From Eubacteriales bacterium (GTDB lineage: Bacteria; Bacillota; Clostridia; Oscillospirales; Acutalibacteraceae): a stretch of 64,000 nt of DNA. The notes beneath the pieces were generated by a model that saw only the letters and a program-made list of their open reading frames with translations, was not told where the DNA came from and did no database searches. The stretch spans positions 1-64,000 of the forward strand of contig JAUNJO010000002.1 of assembly GCA_030533225.1 (NCBI GenBank). Direction: 5' to 3'. Shown here one piece after another: positions 54,643-63,347 of this stretch. Each line of letters opens with the position of its first letter. Within the stretch, counting starts at the first letter, position 1. A program made the translations under genes and the position numbers.

Positions 54643-54903
54643 ATGCCTAATATCAAATCAGCAAAAAAGCGTGTTAAGGTTATCGCAACCAAGACTGCTC
54701 AGAACAAGAGCATCAAGTCTGCTCTCAGAACAGCCGTTAAGAAAGCATACATTGCTATCGACACCAACGCCGAGAACAAAGCTGAGGCGGTTCGTCTTGC
54801 TGTTAAGAAAATTGATCAGGCCGCCGCAAAGGGTATTCTGCATAAGAACACTGCCGCCAGAAGTAAGTCAAATCTCATGAAGCGCCTCAACGCTGCTGCA
54901 TAA
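54643..54903 (+). CDS. rpsT: 30S ribosomal protein S20
   Basis: 86 aa, Lys/Ala-rich helical bundle. 'MPNIKSAKKRVKVIATKTAQN' type start (MPNIKSAKKRV) and 'GILHKNTAARSKSNLMKRLN' end are diagnostic. It binds the 16S 5' domain. AAGGAGGTGG precedes the ATG; terminator follows. Confidence 0.99.
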   Translation: MPNIKSAKKRVKVIATKTAQNKSIKSALRTAVKKAYIAIDTNAENKAEAVRLAVKKIDQAAAKGILHKNTAARSKSNLMKRLNAAA

Positions 54904-54932
54904 GTTTGAATTTTCTTAATATGAACAGCCTT

Positions 54933-54960
54933 AAAAGCAGAGTTATCTCTGCTTTTTTTG
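54933..54960 (+). terminator. Terminator of rpsT
   Basis: Stem aaaagcagag (54933-54942) with ctctgctttt (54947-54956), continuing as a T-run. Confidence 0.93.
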
Positions 54961-55021
54961 TTTATGTAAATCAATACGGTTTCGAAGCAGAGGAAATTTT
55001 CCTGTGGCACTAATAAATTTA

Positions 55022-55050
55022 TTGACTTTTGAAGAAGTGACTGTTATTAT
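55022..55050 (+). promoter_or_regulatory. Promoter of 50-aa membrane protein
   Basis: TTGACT (55022-55027), 17-bp spacer, TATTAT (55045-55050). Confidence 0.75.
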
Positions 55051-55102
55051 AAAGATAGTTACAAAGAATATAAGCGTGATATTCTTATAGGAGGTACGAT
55101 TT

Positions 55103-55255
55103 ATGAAAAAGAACAATTCTTACGGATGGATTATCGCAGTTTTGGCAGCAATAATCGCAGTGGGCGCTGCAGTTGCGACTTTCCTGCTCCTCAAGAAGAA
55201 GAAGGAAGAGGACGACGCAGAGCTGGAGGAGTATCTGGATAACGCAATCGTTTAA
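55103..55255 (+). CDS. Small single-pass membrane protein
   Basis: 50 aa. One membrane segment (~8-28, GWIIAVLAAIIAVGAAVATF) flanked by KKNN and a KKKK stop-transfer, followed by an acidic tail (EEDDAELEEYLDNAIV). A strong AGGAGG (55089-55094), a good promoter and a terminator on either side argue that it is a real, separately expressed gene. Family and function are not recognised. Confidence 0.8.
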   Translation: MKKNNSYGWIIAVLAAIIAVGAAVATFLLLKKKKEEDDAELEEYLDNAIV

Positions 55256-55304
55256 TTTCCTGCAAATCAGGATGCAAAGGCGTAATTTCAAAATGACAAT
55301 GTGC

Positions 55305-55337
55305 AACAAGGGGTAGTTATGCCCCTTGTTTTTTTGT
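55305..55337 (+). terminator. Terminator of 50-aa protein gene
   Basis: Stem acaagggg (55306-55313) with ccccttgt (55322-55329) and seven Ts. Confidence 0.92.
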
Positions 55338-55381
55338 GGCAAGGGAATTGCTTTTGAATTGCAAAAGGCGAAAAGAACATG

Positions 55382-55417
55382 AAAAAGCCGTGTTTGGACT
55401 GTCCGAAACACGGCTTG
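55382..55417 (-). terminator. Terminator of DUF1846 gene
   Basis: Stem aagccgtgttt (55385-55395) with aaacacggctt (55406-55416), A-run on the left for the minus strand. Confidence 0.88.
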
Positions 55418-55448
55418 ACTGTTTTGTGCGGTTATCTTTTTGAAGTTA

Positions 55449-56933
55449 TCAAAGATGATAGAGCTTCTTTGTCTGATATGTGGGCTCGCAGGTCAGGTTC
55501 ACACCCAGCTTTTTGAAGGTCTTTTCGTCAATGGCGGCGAGAATTACGCTTGCGTGTGCCTCACAGCCGGAGAGCAGATGAAGCTGCTGGAGCGCCTTTT
55601 GAGCCTGAGGGTCGGTTGCGGCGCAGATGGAAAGTGCCAAAAGCACCTCGTCGATGTGAAGTCTGGGGTTGCGGTTTCCCAGGTGTCCCACCTTAAGCTT
55701 TTGGATAGGCTCGATAATGGTGGGGGAGATAAGGTGAATATCGTCATCAATTCCGCCCAAATACTTGAGGGCATTGAGGATTGCGGCGGAGGACGCACCG
55801 AGAAGCGAGGAGGTTTTGCCTGTGATGACGGTGCCGTCAGGCATCTCTATGGCGGTTGCAGGCTCCCCTGTTAACTCGGCTTTTTTGTTGGCGGCGGCAA
55901 TGACAGGCCTGTCTTCAGAGCTTATTCCTGCCTGCTTCATAAGAAGCTCAAGCTTGTAGACAACATCCTTTTCGGTGATTCCCTGACGAACAGAGCACAT
56001 GGCGCTGTAGTAGCGTCTGATAATCTCCTGCTGTGCGGCTTTGCAAACCGCTTCGTCGTCAATGATGCAGTTGCCTGCCATGTTTACACCCATGTCTGTG
56101 GGGGATTTGTAGGGACATTCACCCAAAATCTGCTCAAAGGTTGCGCTGAGCACAGGGAAAATCTCAACATCTCTGTTATAGTTGACGGTGGTTTCACCGT
56201 AGGCTTCAAAGTGGTAGGGGTCAAGCATGTTTACATCGTTCAGATCGGCAGTTGCCGCCTCGTATGCCATGTTGACGGGGTGTTTCAGGGGAAGATTCCA
56301 AATTGGGAAGGTTTCAAATTTAGCATATCCTGCCTTGATGCCTCTTTTGTGCTCGTGGTAAAGCTGTGAAAGACAGGTTGCCATTTTGCCTGAGCCGGGA
56401 CCGGGAGCAGTTACGATTACAAGCTCCTTTTCGGTTTCCACATATTCGTTTTTGCCCAAGCCCTCGTCACTTACGATGAATTCAACATCGGCAGGATAGC
56501 CGGGGATGGGGTAGTGTCTGTAGACTTTCACACCCAAGTTTTCAAGTCGTTTCTGGAACTTCTTGGCTGCCGGCTGATTTGCGTAGCAGGTGAGCACAAC
56601 ACTGCCTACATAAAGACCTACGCTTCTGAAAACATCAATGAGACGCAGGGTGTCAAGGTCGTATGTAATGCCCAGATCACCGCGGATTTTGTTCTTTTCG
56701 ATGTCAGAGGCGTTGATTACAATGAGGATTTCAGCCTTGTCGCGAAGCTTCAGGAGCATCTGGAGCTTGCTGTCGGGAGCAAAGCCCGGAAGCACTCGGG
56801 AAGCGTGAAAATCATCGTAGAGCTTACCGCCGAATTCAAGGTAAAGCTTACCTCCGAAAAGGTCGATGCGCTCCTTGATTTTTTCCGATTGCATGGCAAG
56901 GTATTTGTCGTTGTCAAAGCCTTTCGTAAACAT
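55449..56933 (-). CDS. DUF1846 family protein
   Basis: 494 aa, the usual length of this family of uncharacterised Firmicutes proteins. Signature parts: N-terminal 'GFDNDKYLAMQSEKIKERI', 'LYLEFGGKLYDDFHASRVLP', a P-loop-like 'VTAPGPGSGKMATCLSQLY', and 'PTDMGVNMAGNCIIDDEAV'. Structures of family members suggest a nucleotide-binding cytosolic enzyme, reaction not established. Monocistronic; AGGTAAG-type site before the ATG. Confidence 0.93.
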   Translation of the reverse strand: MFTKGFDNDKYLAMQSEKIKERIDLFGGKLYLEFGGKLYDDFHASRVLPGFAPDSKLQMLLKLRDKAEILIVINASDIEKNKIRGDLGITYDLDTLRLIDVFRSVGLYVGSVVLTCYANQPAAKKFQKRLENLGVKVYRHYPIPGYPADVEFIVSDEGLGKNEYVETEKELVIVTAPGPGSGKMATCLSQLYHEHKRGIKAGYAKFETFPIWNLPLKHPVNMAYEAATADLNDVNMLDPYHFEAYGETTVNYNRDVEIFPVLSATFEQILGECPYKSPTDMGVNMAGNCIIDDEAVCKAAQQEIIRRYYSAMCSVRQGITEKDVVYKLELLMKQAGISSEDRPVIAAANKKAELTGEPATAIEMPDGTVITGKTSSLLGASSAAILNALKYLGGIDDDIHLISPTIIEPIQKLKVGHLGNRNPRLHIDEVLLALSICAATDPQAQKALQQLHLLSGCEAHASVILAAIDEKTFKKLGVNLTCEPTYQTKKLYHL

Positions 56934-57053
56934 AGGCTTACCTCCTATCAGGCAAATGCTTCTATACTGATTTCGATAAAATTCAATTCCAAAAAAATAT
57001 TATACAATGATTTATTTATCATTTCAAGAGGGAAAACCCTCAATTTCCGCAAA

Positions 57054-57077
57054 AAAAAGCCCGAGAGTGCTCGGGCG
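57054..57077 (-). terminator. Terminator of small membrane protein gene
   Basis: Stem gcccgag (57059-57065) with ctcgggc (57070-57076) and eight As on the left (Us on the minus strand). Confidence 0.85.
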
Positions 57078-57097
57078 AAAAGGGACAGAATGAATTA

Positions 57098-57406
57098 TTA
57101 CTTTTTCAGCTTAAAGAAAGCCACAACAACGGCTACTATCCCCCCGAAAAGCAGGGTGACTGCTCCAAATATGGGAAGCGAAAAGCCTTTGGTGAAAACG
57201 CTCAGCACCTTTGAGGGGTCAAGGGCCGAAGCTCCGCTGCTTGCGGCGAAACTCTGCAGCCACTGAAAGAAGGAGTGGCCCGTACCTGTCATAGTACCGC
57301 TTGCAGGCAGGCTTTCCTTTATTTCACCGCTGACCTTCTGTGCTTTTTCTCTGAATATTTTGCCTTTGTTTTTTATGTCATCTTTTTGTAAATCTCTTAT
57401 GCTCAT
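57098..57406 (-). CDS. Small protein with C-terminal membrane segment, unknown
   Basis: 102 aa. A charged helical N-terminus (~1-30, DLQKDDIKNKGKIFREKA), a Gly/Ser/Thr-rich middle with 'LPASGTMTGTG', and one hydrophobic segment (~77-97) with a KLKK end. Start ATG 57406 with GAGGGG 6 nt upstream. No family recognised. The LPASG stretch is too far from the C-terminal hydrophobic segment to be a convincing sortase signal. Confidence 0.65.
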   Translation of the reverse strand: MSIRDLQKDDIKNKGKIFREKAQKVSGEIKESLPASGTMTGTGHSFFQWLQSFAASSGASALDPSKVLSVFTKGFSLPIFGAVTLLFGGIVAVVVAFFKLKK

Positions 57407-57518
57407 AGCATACCCCTCGAAAACAAAATGAAATAAACATAATAACCTATTATAAGTATTATACATCTTTACTGTTTTGTTATCAAGGGGTAAATTTCAT
57501 ATATTTTCGGGTTTTATA

Positions 57519-57887
57519 CTAACTTTTCATTCGAGATTTGCCAAAAACAGACGCCAAGAGAGAAAAGAACACAGCGGCACTCACTCCTGCGGCTGCGGCG
57601 GTAAGACCGCCTGTTATGATGCCCATTGGCCCTTTGATGTCTATCTCGTCACGCACCCCTGCGGCGATTACATCGCCGAAGCCCAAAAGGGGAACGGATA
57701 CACCTGCCCCTGCAAACTCCTTAATCGGCTCAAAGATGCCTATTGCGGAGAGGATAACTCCCAAGACAACACAGCCGGTGAGAATCCTTGCAGGAGTGAG
57801 CTTCGTGTAGTCCACCAGAAGCTGTGCCAGGACGCAGATAAACCCTCCCACCGCGAAAGCCTTTACGAGATTTAAGAAAATTTCCAT
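57519..57887 (-). CDS. spoVAE: Stage V sporulation protein AE
   Basis: 122 aa, four membrane segments. 'KAFAVGGFICVLAQLLVDYTK' at the start and 'PLLGFGDVIAAGVRDEIDIKG' in the loop are signatures of SpoVAE(b). It forms, with SpoVAC and SpoVAD, the dipicolinate channel of the forespore/spore inner membrane. It stands alone here; spoVAD is at 13.6-14.7 kb on the other strand and spoVAC is not in the window. AAGGGTG precedes the ATG. Confidence 0.93.
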   Translation of the reverse strand: MEIFLNLVKAFAVGGFICVLAQLLVDYTKLTPARILTGCVVLGVILSAIGIFEPIKEFAGAGVSVPLLGFGDVIAAGVRDEIDIKGPMGIITGGLTAAAAGVSAAVFFSLLASVFGKSRMKS

Positions 57888-57932
57888 AAAAACACCCTTT
57901 TCATGTTAATTTTTTAACTAATAATTGTAATG

Positions 57933-57961
57933 TTGAAATAGAAAGAATAATGTGGTATATT
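57933..57961 (+). promoter_or_regulatory. Promoter of rnf operon
   Basis: TTGAAA (57933-57938), 17-bp spacer, TATATT (57956-57961), 85 nt before rnfC. Confidence 0.6.
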
Positions 57962-58045
57962 TTAATGTGTATATCTATTATTCGGTATCCGGTAAGTGAT
58001 TATTCACAAGTTATGAATTTATCTTCTTTTTAAGGAGGATTGCAT

Positions 58046-59410
58046 ATGAAAAATACATACGGGAAATTAGGTGTGAAGCCCTTTAGGACAAGGGGCGGAG
58101 TGAAAGCTCCCCACAGAAAAAACACCGCCTCATGTGAAAGCATAATTATGCCCTCACCCAAAGAGGTAATAATTCCCATGTCACAGCACATAGGTGCTCC
58201 CTGCAAAGTCTGTGTGAGTGTGGGCGACAGGGTATATGCAGGCACAAAAATCGGTGAGGCTGCAGGCTTTGTGTCTGCGCCCATTCACTCAAGCGTCAGC
58301 GGAACGGTCAGGAAAATATCTCAGATAGTCCTGCCCTCCGGCAGTCTTTGTGACGCTGTGGTTATTGAGTCCGACGGACTTGACACCATAGATCCCGAAA
58401 TTAAAGCCCCCGTTGTTGACAGCCGTGAAAAGTTCCTTGAGGCTGTGAAAAACAGCGGTCTTGTGGGACTTGGCGGTGCAGGCTTTCCGGCTCATGTGAA
58501 GCTGAATGTCCCAAAGGACAAGGAAGTGGATGTGCTTCTCATCAACTGTGCAGAGTGCGAGCCTTATATCACCACCGACCACAGGGAGGTTTTGGAAAAT
58601 TCCTGGAACATTCTGTCGGGCATTTATGCGATTCGGGAAATTTTGGGTATCGACCTTGCCATTATCGGAATCGAGGATAACAAGCCGGACGCCATAAAGG
58701 TGCTTCGGGAGATTGCGGACAACGAAAAGTACGACCCCGAGGATTTGGTGAGGGTTGTGCCCCTCAAGGCCTCCTACCCACAGGGTGCGGAAAAGGTGCT
58801 CATAAAGGCCCTCACTAACCGGGAAGTCCCTGAAGGAAAGCTCCCCGTTGATGTAGGGTGCGTGGTCATGAATGTGGCATCTGTTGCGTTTTTGGGTGAG
58901 TATCTCAAGACGGGTGTTCCTCTGATAAAAAAGCGTCTGACCGTTGACGGAAGCGCAATAAAAGAGCCGAAAAATTTGGTTGTGCCCATCGGCACACCCA
59001 TTAAAGATGTAATCGAATTTGCAGGGGGATACAAGGAGGACGCACGAAAAATACTCATGGGCGGCCCCATGATGGGAATTGCCCTTGTGGACGATTCCCT
59101 TCCCATTCTCAAGCAGAATAACGCCATTCTTGCCTTTGGCGAAAAAGAGGCGAAGCTGCATGAAGCTACTGCGTGTATCCGTTGCGGAAGATGTATATCC
59201 GCCTGTCCCATGGAGCTTATGCCCACAAAATTAACCGACGCGGTGAATAAGGGCGATTTTTCACAAATGCAGAAATATCACATAAATTCCTGTATGGAAT
59301 GCGGCTGCTGTGCCTTCAGCTGTCCTGCCAAAAGGCACCTTGTTCAGACTATCCGCCAAGGCAAAGCGGATTTACGCGCACAGCTCAGTAAACAGAAGGA
59401 GGGCAAATAA
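58046..59410 (+). CDS. rnfC: Rnf complex subunit C
   Basis: 454 aa peripheral subunit. N-terminal part 'GGVKAPHRKNTA', then the NADH/FMN-binding SLBB-type region with 'GLGGAGFPAHVKLNVP' and 'LINCAECEPYITTDHRE', and two 4Fe-4S motifs 'CIRCGRCISACP' and 'CMECGCCAFSCPAKRHL'. It links NAD+ to the membrane part. First of six genes rnfCDGEAB. AAGGAGG 7 nt before ATG 58046 decides the start. Confidence 0.98.
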   Translation: MKNTYGKLGVKPFRTRGGVKAPHRKNTASCESIIMPSPKEVIIPMSQHIGAPCKVCVSVGDRVYAGTKIGEAAGFVSAPIHSSVSGTVRKISQIVLPSGSLCDAVVIESDGLDTIDPEIKAPVVDSREKFLEAVKNSGLVGLGGAGFPAHVKLNVPKDKEVDVLLINCAECEPYITTDHREVLENSWNILSGIYAIREILGIDLAIIGIEDNKPDAIKVLREIADNEKYDPEDLVRVVPLKASYPQGAEKVLIKALTNREVPEGKLPVDVGCVVMNVASVAFLGEYLKTGVPLIKKRLTVDGSAIKEPKNLVVPIGTPIKDVIEFAGGYKEDARKILMGGPMMGIALVDDSLPILKQNNAILAFGEKEAKLHEATACIRCGRCISACPMELMPTKLTDAVNKGDFSQMQKYHINSCMECGCCAFSCPAKRHLVQTIRQGKADLRAQLSKQKEGK

Positions 59411-60349
59411 ATGAATAAACTTTTTGTATCTTCTTCTCCCCATTTGAAGAGTACGGTTACCACACGCAAAATCATGCTTGATGTACTCATCGCCCTGGTG
59501 CCTGCGGTGATTGCCTCCTTTGTTCTGTTCGGCTGGCAGTCACTTATGCTTGTAGGCATTTGTGTGCTGTGCTGTGTGGTTTCCGAATATTTCTCGCGGA
59601 TTATTATGAAGCGTGACAATACCGTGGGAGATTTGTCCGCGGCAGTTACAGGTGTGCTTTTGGCACTCAATCTGCCCTACAATATAAATCCGCTCATTGC
59701 CGCATTTGGCTCGGTTGCCGCTATAGTTGTTGTGAAGCAGATGTTCGGCGGTTTGGGTATGAACTTTGTAAACCCTGCCCTTGCAGGCCGAGTAATTCTC
59801 CTTGTTTCCTTTCCCTCACAGATGACCTCTTGGGTGGGTACCCGGTTTATGGGCGGACTTGACGCTGTGACCTCTGCTACTCCCTTGGCGTCAGAGGTGG
59901 GTACATATTCCTATCTCGATTTGTTCCTGGGCAACCACTCAGGCTCCTTGGGTGAAACCTGTGCCCTTGCCCTTTTGATAGGCGGAGCATACCTTGTGAT
60001 AAGAAAGGTAATCTCTCCCACAATTCCCCTTATCACCGTTGGTACAGCGGCGCTCATGTCCCTTGTTTTAGGCCGTGACCCCTTGACCGATGTGCTTTCG
60101 GGCGGACTTCTTTTGGGCGCGATTTTCATGGCTACCGACTATGTAACCTCTCCCATCACCTTCTTTGGCAAGGTTATCTACGCTGTGGGAATCGGTGCGC
60201 TCACCGTCTTAATCAGAGAGTTTGCAGACCTGCCCGAGGGTATGTCCTTTGCAATTCTCCTCTTTAACATTTTAACTCCGCTGATTGAGAATATTACCGT
60301 GAGAAAGCCCTTTGGCTGCGAAAAGAAAAAGAAGGAGGGGAAGGCATGA
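59411..60349 (+). CDS. rnfD: Rnf complex subunit D
   Basis: 312 aa, ~8-9 membrane segments. The covalent-FMN motif is 'DAVTSATPLAS' (Thr of SAT). Starts immediately after the rnfC stop and overlaps rnfG by 4 nt. Part of the ion-translocating core. Confidence 0.98.
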   Translation: MNKLFVSSSPHLKSTVTTRKIMLDVLIALVPAVIASFVLFGWQSLMLVGICVLCCVVSEYFSRIIMKRDNTVGDLSAAVTGVLLALNLPYNINPLIAAFGSVAAIVVVKQMFGGLGMNFVNPALAGRVILLVSFPSQMTSWVGTRFMGGLDAVTSATPLASEVGTYSYLDLFLGNHSGSLGETCALALLIGGAYLVIRKVISPTIPLITVGTAALMSLVLGRDPLTDVLSGGLLLGAIFMATDYVTSPITFFGKVIYAVGIGALTVLIREFADLPEGMSFAILLFNILTPLIENITVRKPFGCEKKKKEGKA

Positions 60350-60915
60350 AAAAACTGAGCTTCAAAGGAATTTTCATTCCTGCAATTTCTCTCTTTTTAA
60401 TCTGCCTGATTGCAACCCTCTTGCTTGCAGGCACAAATGAACTGACAAAAGAGCCTATCGCAAAGCAGGCTCAGGACAAGGCAAATGCTGCCATGAGCAG
60501 TGTTTGTCCCGAGGCTGTGAGCTTTGAGCAGTCCAAAGACGGACTTTTCTATAGCGGATTTGACAAAGACGGCAACTGCGTAGGTGTCGCAGTTCCCTCA
60601 AGCGCCAAAGGCTACGGTGGTGAGGTCAGCATCATGGTGGGATTTGACACCGAGGGCAATATCCTGGGTGTAGACATCCTCTCACAGAGCGAAACTCCCG
60701 GTCTGGGCGCAAACTGCGTTAAGGATGATTTCAAGAATCAGTACGCGGAGAAAATTCCCGAAAGCGGTGCTTTTAATGTTGTTAAGGATGCCGGTAAAAA
60801 GGGCGAGGGAGACATCGTTGCAATTACAAGTGCAACAATCACCTCGAAAGCCGTGACAGAAGCTGTCAACGGGGCAATTGAGATTTACAGTACCGTGAAA
60901 TGGGGTGAGCTTTGA
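60346..60915 (+). CDS. rnfG: Rnf complex subunit G
   Basis: 189 aa. One N-terminal membrane segment (~8-30) and an extracytoplasmic FMN-binding domain with 'GLGANCVKDDFKNQY' and the flavinylation site 'VAITSATITSKAV', in which the usual SGAT is SAT. ATGA overlap with rnfD. Confidence 0.97.
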   Translation: MKKLSFKGIFIPAISLFLICLIATLLLAGTNELTKEPIAKQAQDKANAAMSSVCPEAVSFEQSKDGLFYSGFDKDGNCVGVAVPSSAKGYGGEVSIMVGFDTEGNILGVDILSQSETPGLGANCVKDDFKNQYAEKIPESGAFNVVKDAGKKGEGDIVAITSATITSKAVTEAVNGAIEIYSTVKWGEL

Positions 60916-61652
60916 TGAGTGAAAAGAAAAAGTACAATTATCTTAAAGAACTCACAAAAGGTATTATTAAGGAAAACCCCGTTTTGTGCTTAGTTCTGGG
61001 CACTTGTCCTGCCTTGGCGGTTACCACTGCCGCCTCTAATGCAATCGGTATGGGCGTTGCCGCCACCTTGGTGCTCATTTGCTCCAACGCAGTTATAAGC
61101 GCTCTTCGAAAGGTAATTCCCGACAAGGTGCGTATTCCCGCCTACATCACCGTTATCGCCGCCTTTGTTACTATTGTGCAGATGGTGGTTAAGGCTTTCG
61201 CTCCTGCCATTGACGAGAGCTTGGGAATTTACCTTCCTCTCATTGTTGTAAACTGTATTATTCTGGGACGCGCCGAAATGTACGCAAGCAAAAATCCTGT
61301 TTTGCCTTCTATCCTTGACGGTCTCGGTATGGGCATCGGCTTTACCGCGGCACTGCTGCTCATGGGCTCCATAAGAGAGATTCTCGGAAACGGCACATGG
61401 TTCGGCATGGATTTGCCCGGTTCAATCCAAATTTTAATTTTCGTTCTGCCTCCCGGCGGATTTTTCGTGTTCGGTATGCTCATTGCCCTTGCTTCAAAAC
61501 TGTCGGGCAAGAAGCCTCCCAAGGCTGCAGGCTGCGGTAACTGTCCCTTAAACGGAAAATGCTCTGCGCAAAAGAGCCTCGGGGACAGCAAGTGTAAAGC
61601 CTGCGAAGAAATTGTGAGCGAAAGCTCCGGGAAAGGGGGCGAGGGTGCATGA
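60915..61652 (+). CDS. rnfE: Rnf complex subunit E with Cys-rich C-terminal extension
   Basis: 245 aa, six membrane segments typical of RnfE/NqrD. 'LCLVLGTCPALAVTT' carries the conserved Cys used for the membrane Fe-S centre shared with RnfA. After the last segment comes a ~45-residue soluble tail with five Cys ('CGNCPLNGKC' and 'KCKAC'), absent from E. coli RsxE. ATG 60915 overlaps the rnfG stop (TGATG), with GGGGTGAG upstream. Confidence 0.97.
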   Translation: MSEKKKYNYLKELTKGIIKENPVLCLVLGTCPALAVTTAASNAIGMGVAATLVLICSNAVISALRKVIPDKVRIPAYITVIAAFVTIVQMVVKAFAPAIDESLGIYLPLIVVNCIILGRAEMYASKNPVLPSILDGLGMGIGFTAALLLMGSIREILGNGTWFGMDLPGSIQILIFVLPPGGFFVFGMLIALASKLSGKKPPKAAGCGNCPLNGKCSAQKSLGDSKCKACEEIVSESSGKGGEGA

Positions 61653-62251
61653 TTAAGACCTTGGTTGCCGTATTCTTGGCGGCTATACTTACCGAAAACT
61701 ATGTTCTCTGCAAGTTTTTAGGCATTTGCCCTTTCCTCGGCGTTTCCAAAAAGGTGAATACGGCTCTGGGTATGTCGGCGGCAGTTACCTTCGTTATGGT
61801 TTTGGCGACAGCGGTTACCTATCCCATTTATATGTACCTTTTGGTGCCCGCCGATTTGGCTTATCTTGAGACTATTGTGTTCATTTTGGTCATTGCAGGA
61901 CTTGTTCAGCTTGTTGAGATTGTACTGAAAAAGTACATTCCCTCCCTCTACAATTCTTTGGGAATCTACCTGCCCCTCATTACCACCAACTGTGCTGTTT
62001 TGGGCGTTACTATGCTCGTTATCGAGAAAAGCGGTGCCGACTACGGCTATGTGCATGCTTTGGTAAATTCCTTCGGTGCCGGCATAGGATTTTTAGTTGC
62101 TATGGTTATGTTTGCAGGTGTCCGTCAGCGGCTTGAAAGCTGTGACATTCCCAAGTCCCTTAGGGGTTTGCCCATAACCTTGGTTGCGGCCTCCCTTGTT
62201 TCCCTGAGCTTTTTGGGCTTCGGCGGACTTGTGGAAAATATGTTGGGTTAA
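61649..62251 (+). CDS. rnfA: Rnf complex subunit A
   Basis: 200 aa, six membrane segments, homologous to RnfE in inverted topology. 'LTENYVLCKFLGICPFLGVS' holds the conserved Cys. 4-nt ATGA overlap with rnfE. Confidence 0.98.
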   Translation: MIKTLVAVFLAAILTENYVLCKFLGICPFLGVSKKVNTALGMSAAVTFVMVLATAVTYPIYMYLLVPADLAYLETIVFILVIAGLVQLVEIVLKKYIPSLYNSLGIYLPLITTNCAVLGVTMLVIEKSGADYGYVHALVNSFGAGIGFLVAMVMFAGVRQRLESCDIPKSLRGLPITLVAASLVSLSFLGFGGLVENMLG

Positions 62252-62263
62252 GGGGGTAGCAAT

Positions 62264-63067
62264 ATGGATTTCAGACTGATTTTAATTGCTGTCCTTGTGG
62301 TGTCCGGCGTTGGACTTATTATCGGCGTGGTTTTGGCTGTTGCTTCATCAATTATGGCAGTGCCTACAGATGAAAAGGTGGAGGCTTTGACCGAGGCGCT
62401 TCCCGGTGCAAACTGCGGTGCCTGCGGATACTCCGGCTGCAGCGGATACGCCAAAGCCCTTTCCGCCGGCGAAGCTCCCTTGGGTAAATGCTCCCCGGGC
62501 GGCGAGGAATGTGTGAAGGAGCTTTCCAAGATTTTGGGCGTTGAGGCTGTGTCTGTGGAGAAGAAAACGGCCCTTGTGCACTGTATGGGAAGCCTTGACA
62601 ACACCACCGACAAAATGGTGTATCAGGGACTTGATTCCTGTAAAGCCGCTATGAAGCTTCACGGAGGTGTGAGCTCCTGCAGCTTCGGTTGTCTCGGACT
62701 TGGGGACTGCATGAAGGTTTGTCCCTACGGCGCAATTTCCGTCTGCAACAGCATTGCACACATTGACCCTGAGCTGTGCCGGGGATGTTCCATGTGCGTA
62801 AGCGCCTGCCCCAAGCACCTCATAAGCTTTGTGCCCCTCAAGGATTTGGCGGTTGTAAGGTGCTCGAATTGTCAGAAGGGCGCAGAGGCAAACAAGGTTT
62901 GCAAAAGTGCTTGTATCGGCTGTAAAAAGTGCGAAAAGGTCTGTGAATCGGGGGCGGTCAAGGTAGAGAACTTCTTGGCATCTGTGGATTCCTCCAAGTG
63001 CACAGGCTGTATGAAGTGCGTAGACGCTTGCCCCAAGGGTGCCATAACGGCCTTTTCGGTAAAATAA
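62264..63067 (+). CDS. rnfB: Rnf complex subunit B (ferredoxin-like)
   Basis: 267 aa. N-terminal membrane anchor (~3-28), the RnfB Fe-S domain 'GANCGACGYSGCSGYAKAL' with a further Cys in 'GKCSPGG', then ferredoxin-type motifs 'CRGCSMCVSACPKHL', 'CIGCKKCEKVCES' and 'CTGCMKCVDACPKGA', and a partial set 'CLGLGDCMKVCP'. It accepts electrons from reduced ferredoxin. Last gene of the operon, followed by a terminator. Confidence 0.98.
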   Translation: MDFRLILIAVLVVSGVGLIIGVVLAVASSIMAVPTDEKVEALTEALPGANCGACGYSGCSGYAKALSAGEAPLGKCSPGGEECVKELSKILGVEAVSVEKKTALVHCMGSLDNTTDKMVYQGLDSCKAAMKLHGGVSSCSFGCLGLGDCMKVCPYGAISVCNSIAHIDPELCRGCSMCVSACPKHLISFVPLKDLAVVRCSNCQKGAEANKVCKSACIGCKKCEKVCESGAVKVENFLASVDSSKCTGCMKCVDACPKGAITAFSVK

Positions 63068-63111
63068 ATGTTAACCTTCGGCGGACTTTGTCCCCAAATG
63101 AGCGTTTTCGG

Positions 63112-63141
63112 GTCTCCCTCCTCGGAGGGAGGCTTTTTTTG
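63112..63141 (+). terminator. Terminator of rnf operon
   Basis: Stem ctccctc (63114-63120) with gagggag (63125-63131) and seven Ts after 'gc'. Confidence 0.9.
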
Positions 63142-63290
63142 TCCCGAGTACAGTCTGTTTTTATCCAAAACGCATACCGAAACTGAAAATTTCGTGAAAA
63201 TCCGCTAAATATTTCCGAAAAAGCGATACAAGATGAAGATTTTGATGTATAATGCTTTTATTAGTTTTATATTTATGTTAAACTGGGGAG

Positions 63291-63307
63291 TGTGTCCCCC
63301 GGACACA
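63291..63307. promoter_or_regulatory. Palindrome upstream of ABC transporter gene
   Basis: TGTGTCC CCC GGACACA is a perfect 7-3-7 palindrome, 38 bp downstream of a TATAAT (63248-63253). An operator or leader hairpin; no regulator assigned. Confidence 0.4.
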
Positions 63308-63347
63308 GTCTTTAATATCGAAAAAACTTCCAAAAGGAGTGAAAAAT

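Noticed and set aside
57098..57406. Sortase-anchored protein because of LPASG
   Set aside because: The motif is about 40 residues before the hydrophobic segment and not directly followed by it.
58289..59161. 290-codon open frame antisense to rnfC
   Set aside because: Shadow of rnfC; no initiation signal and no recognisable domain.
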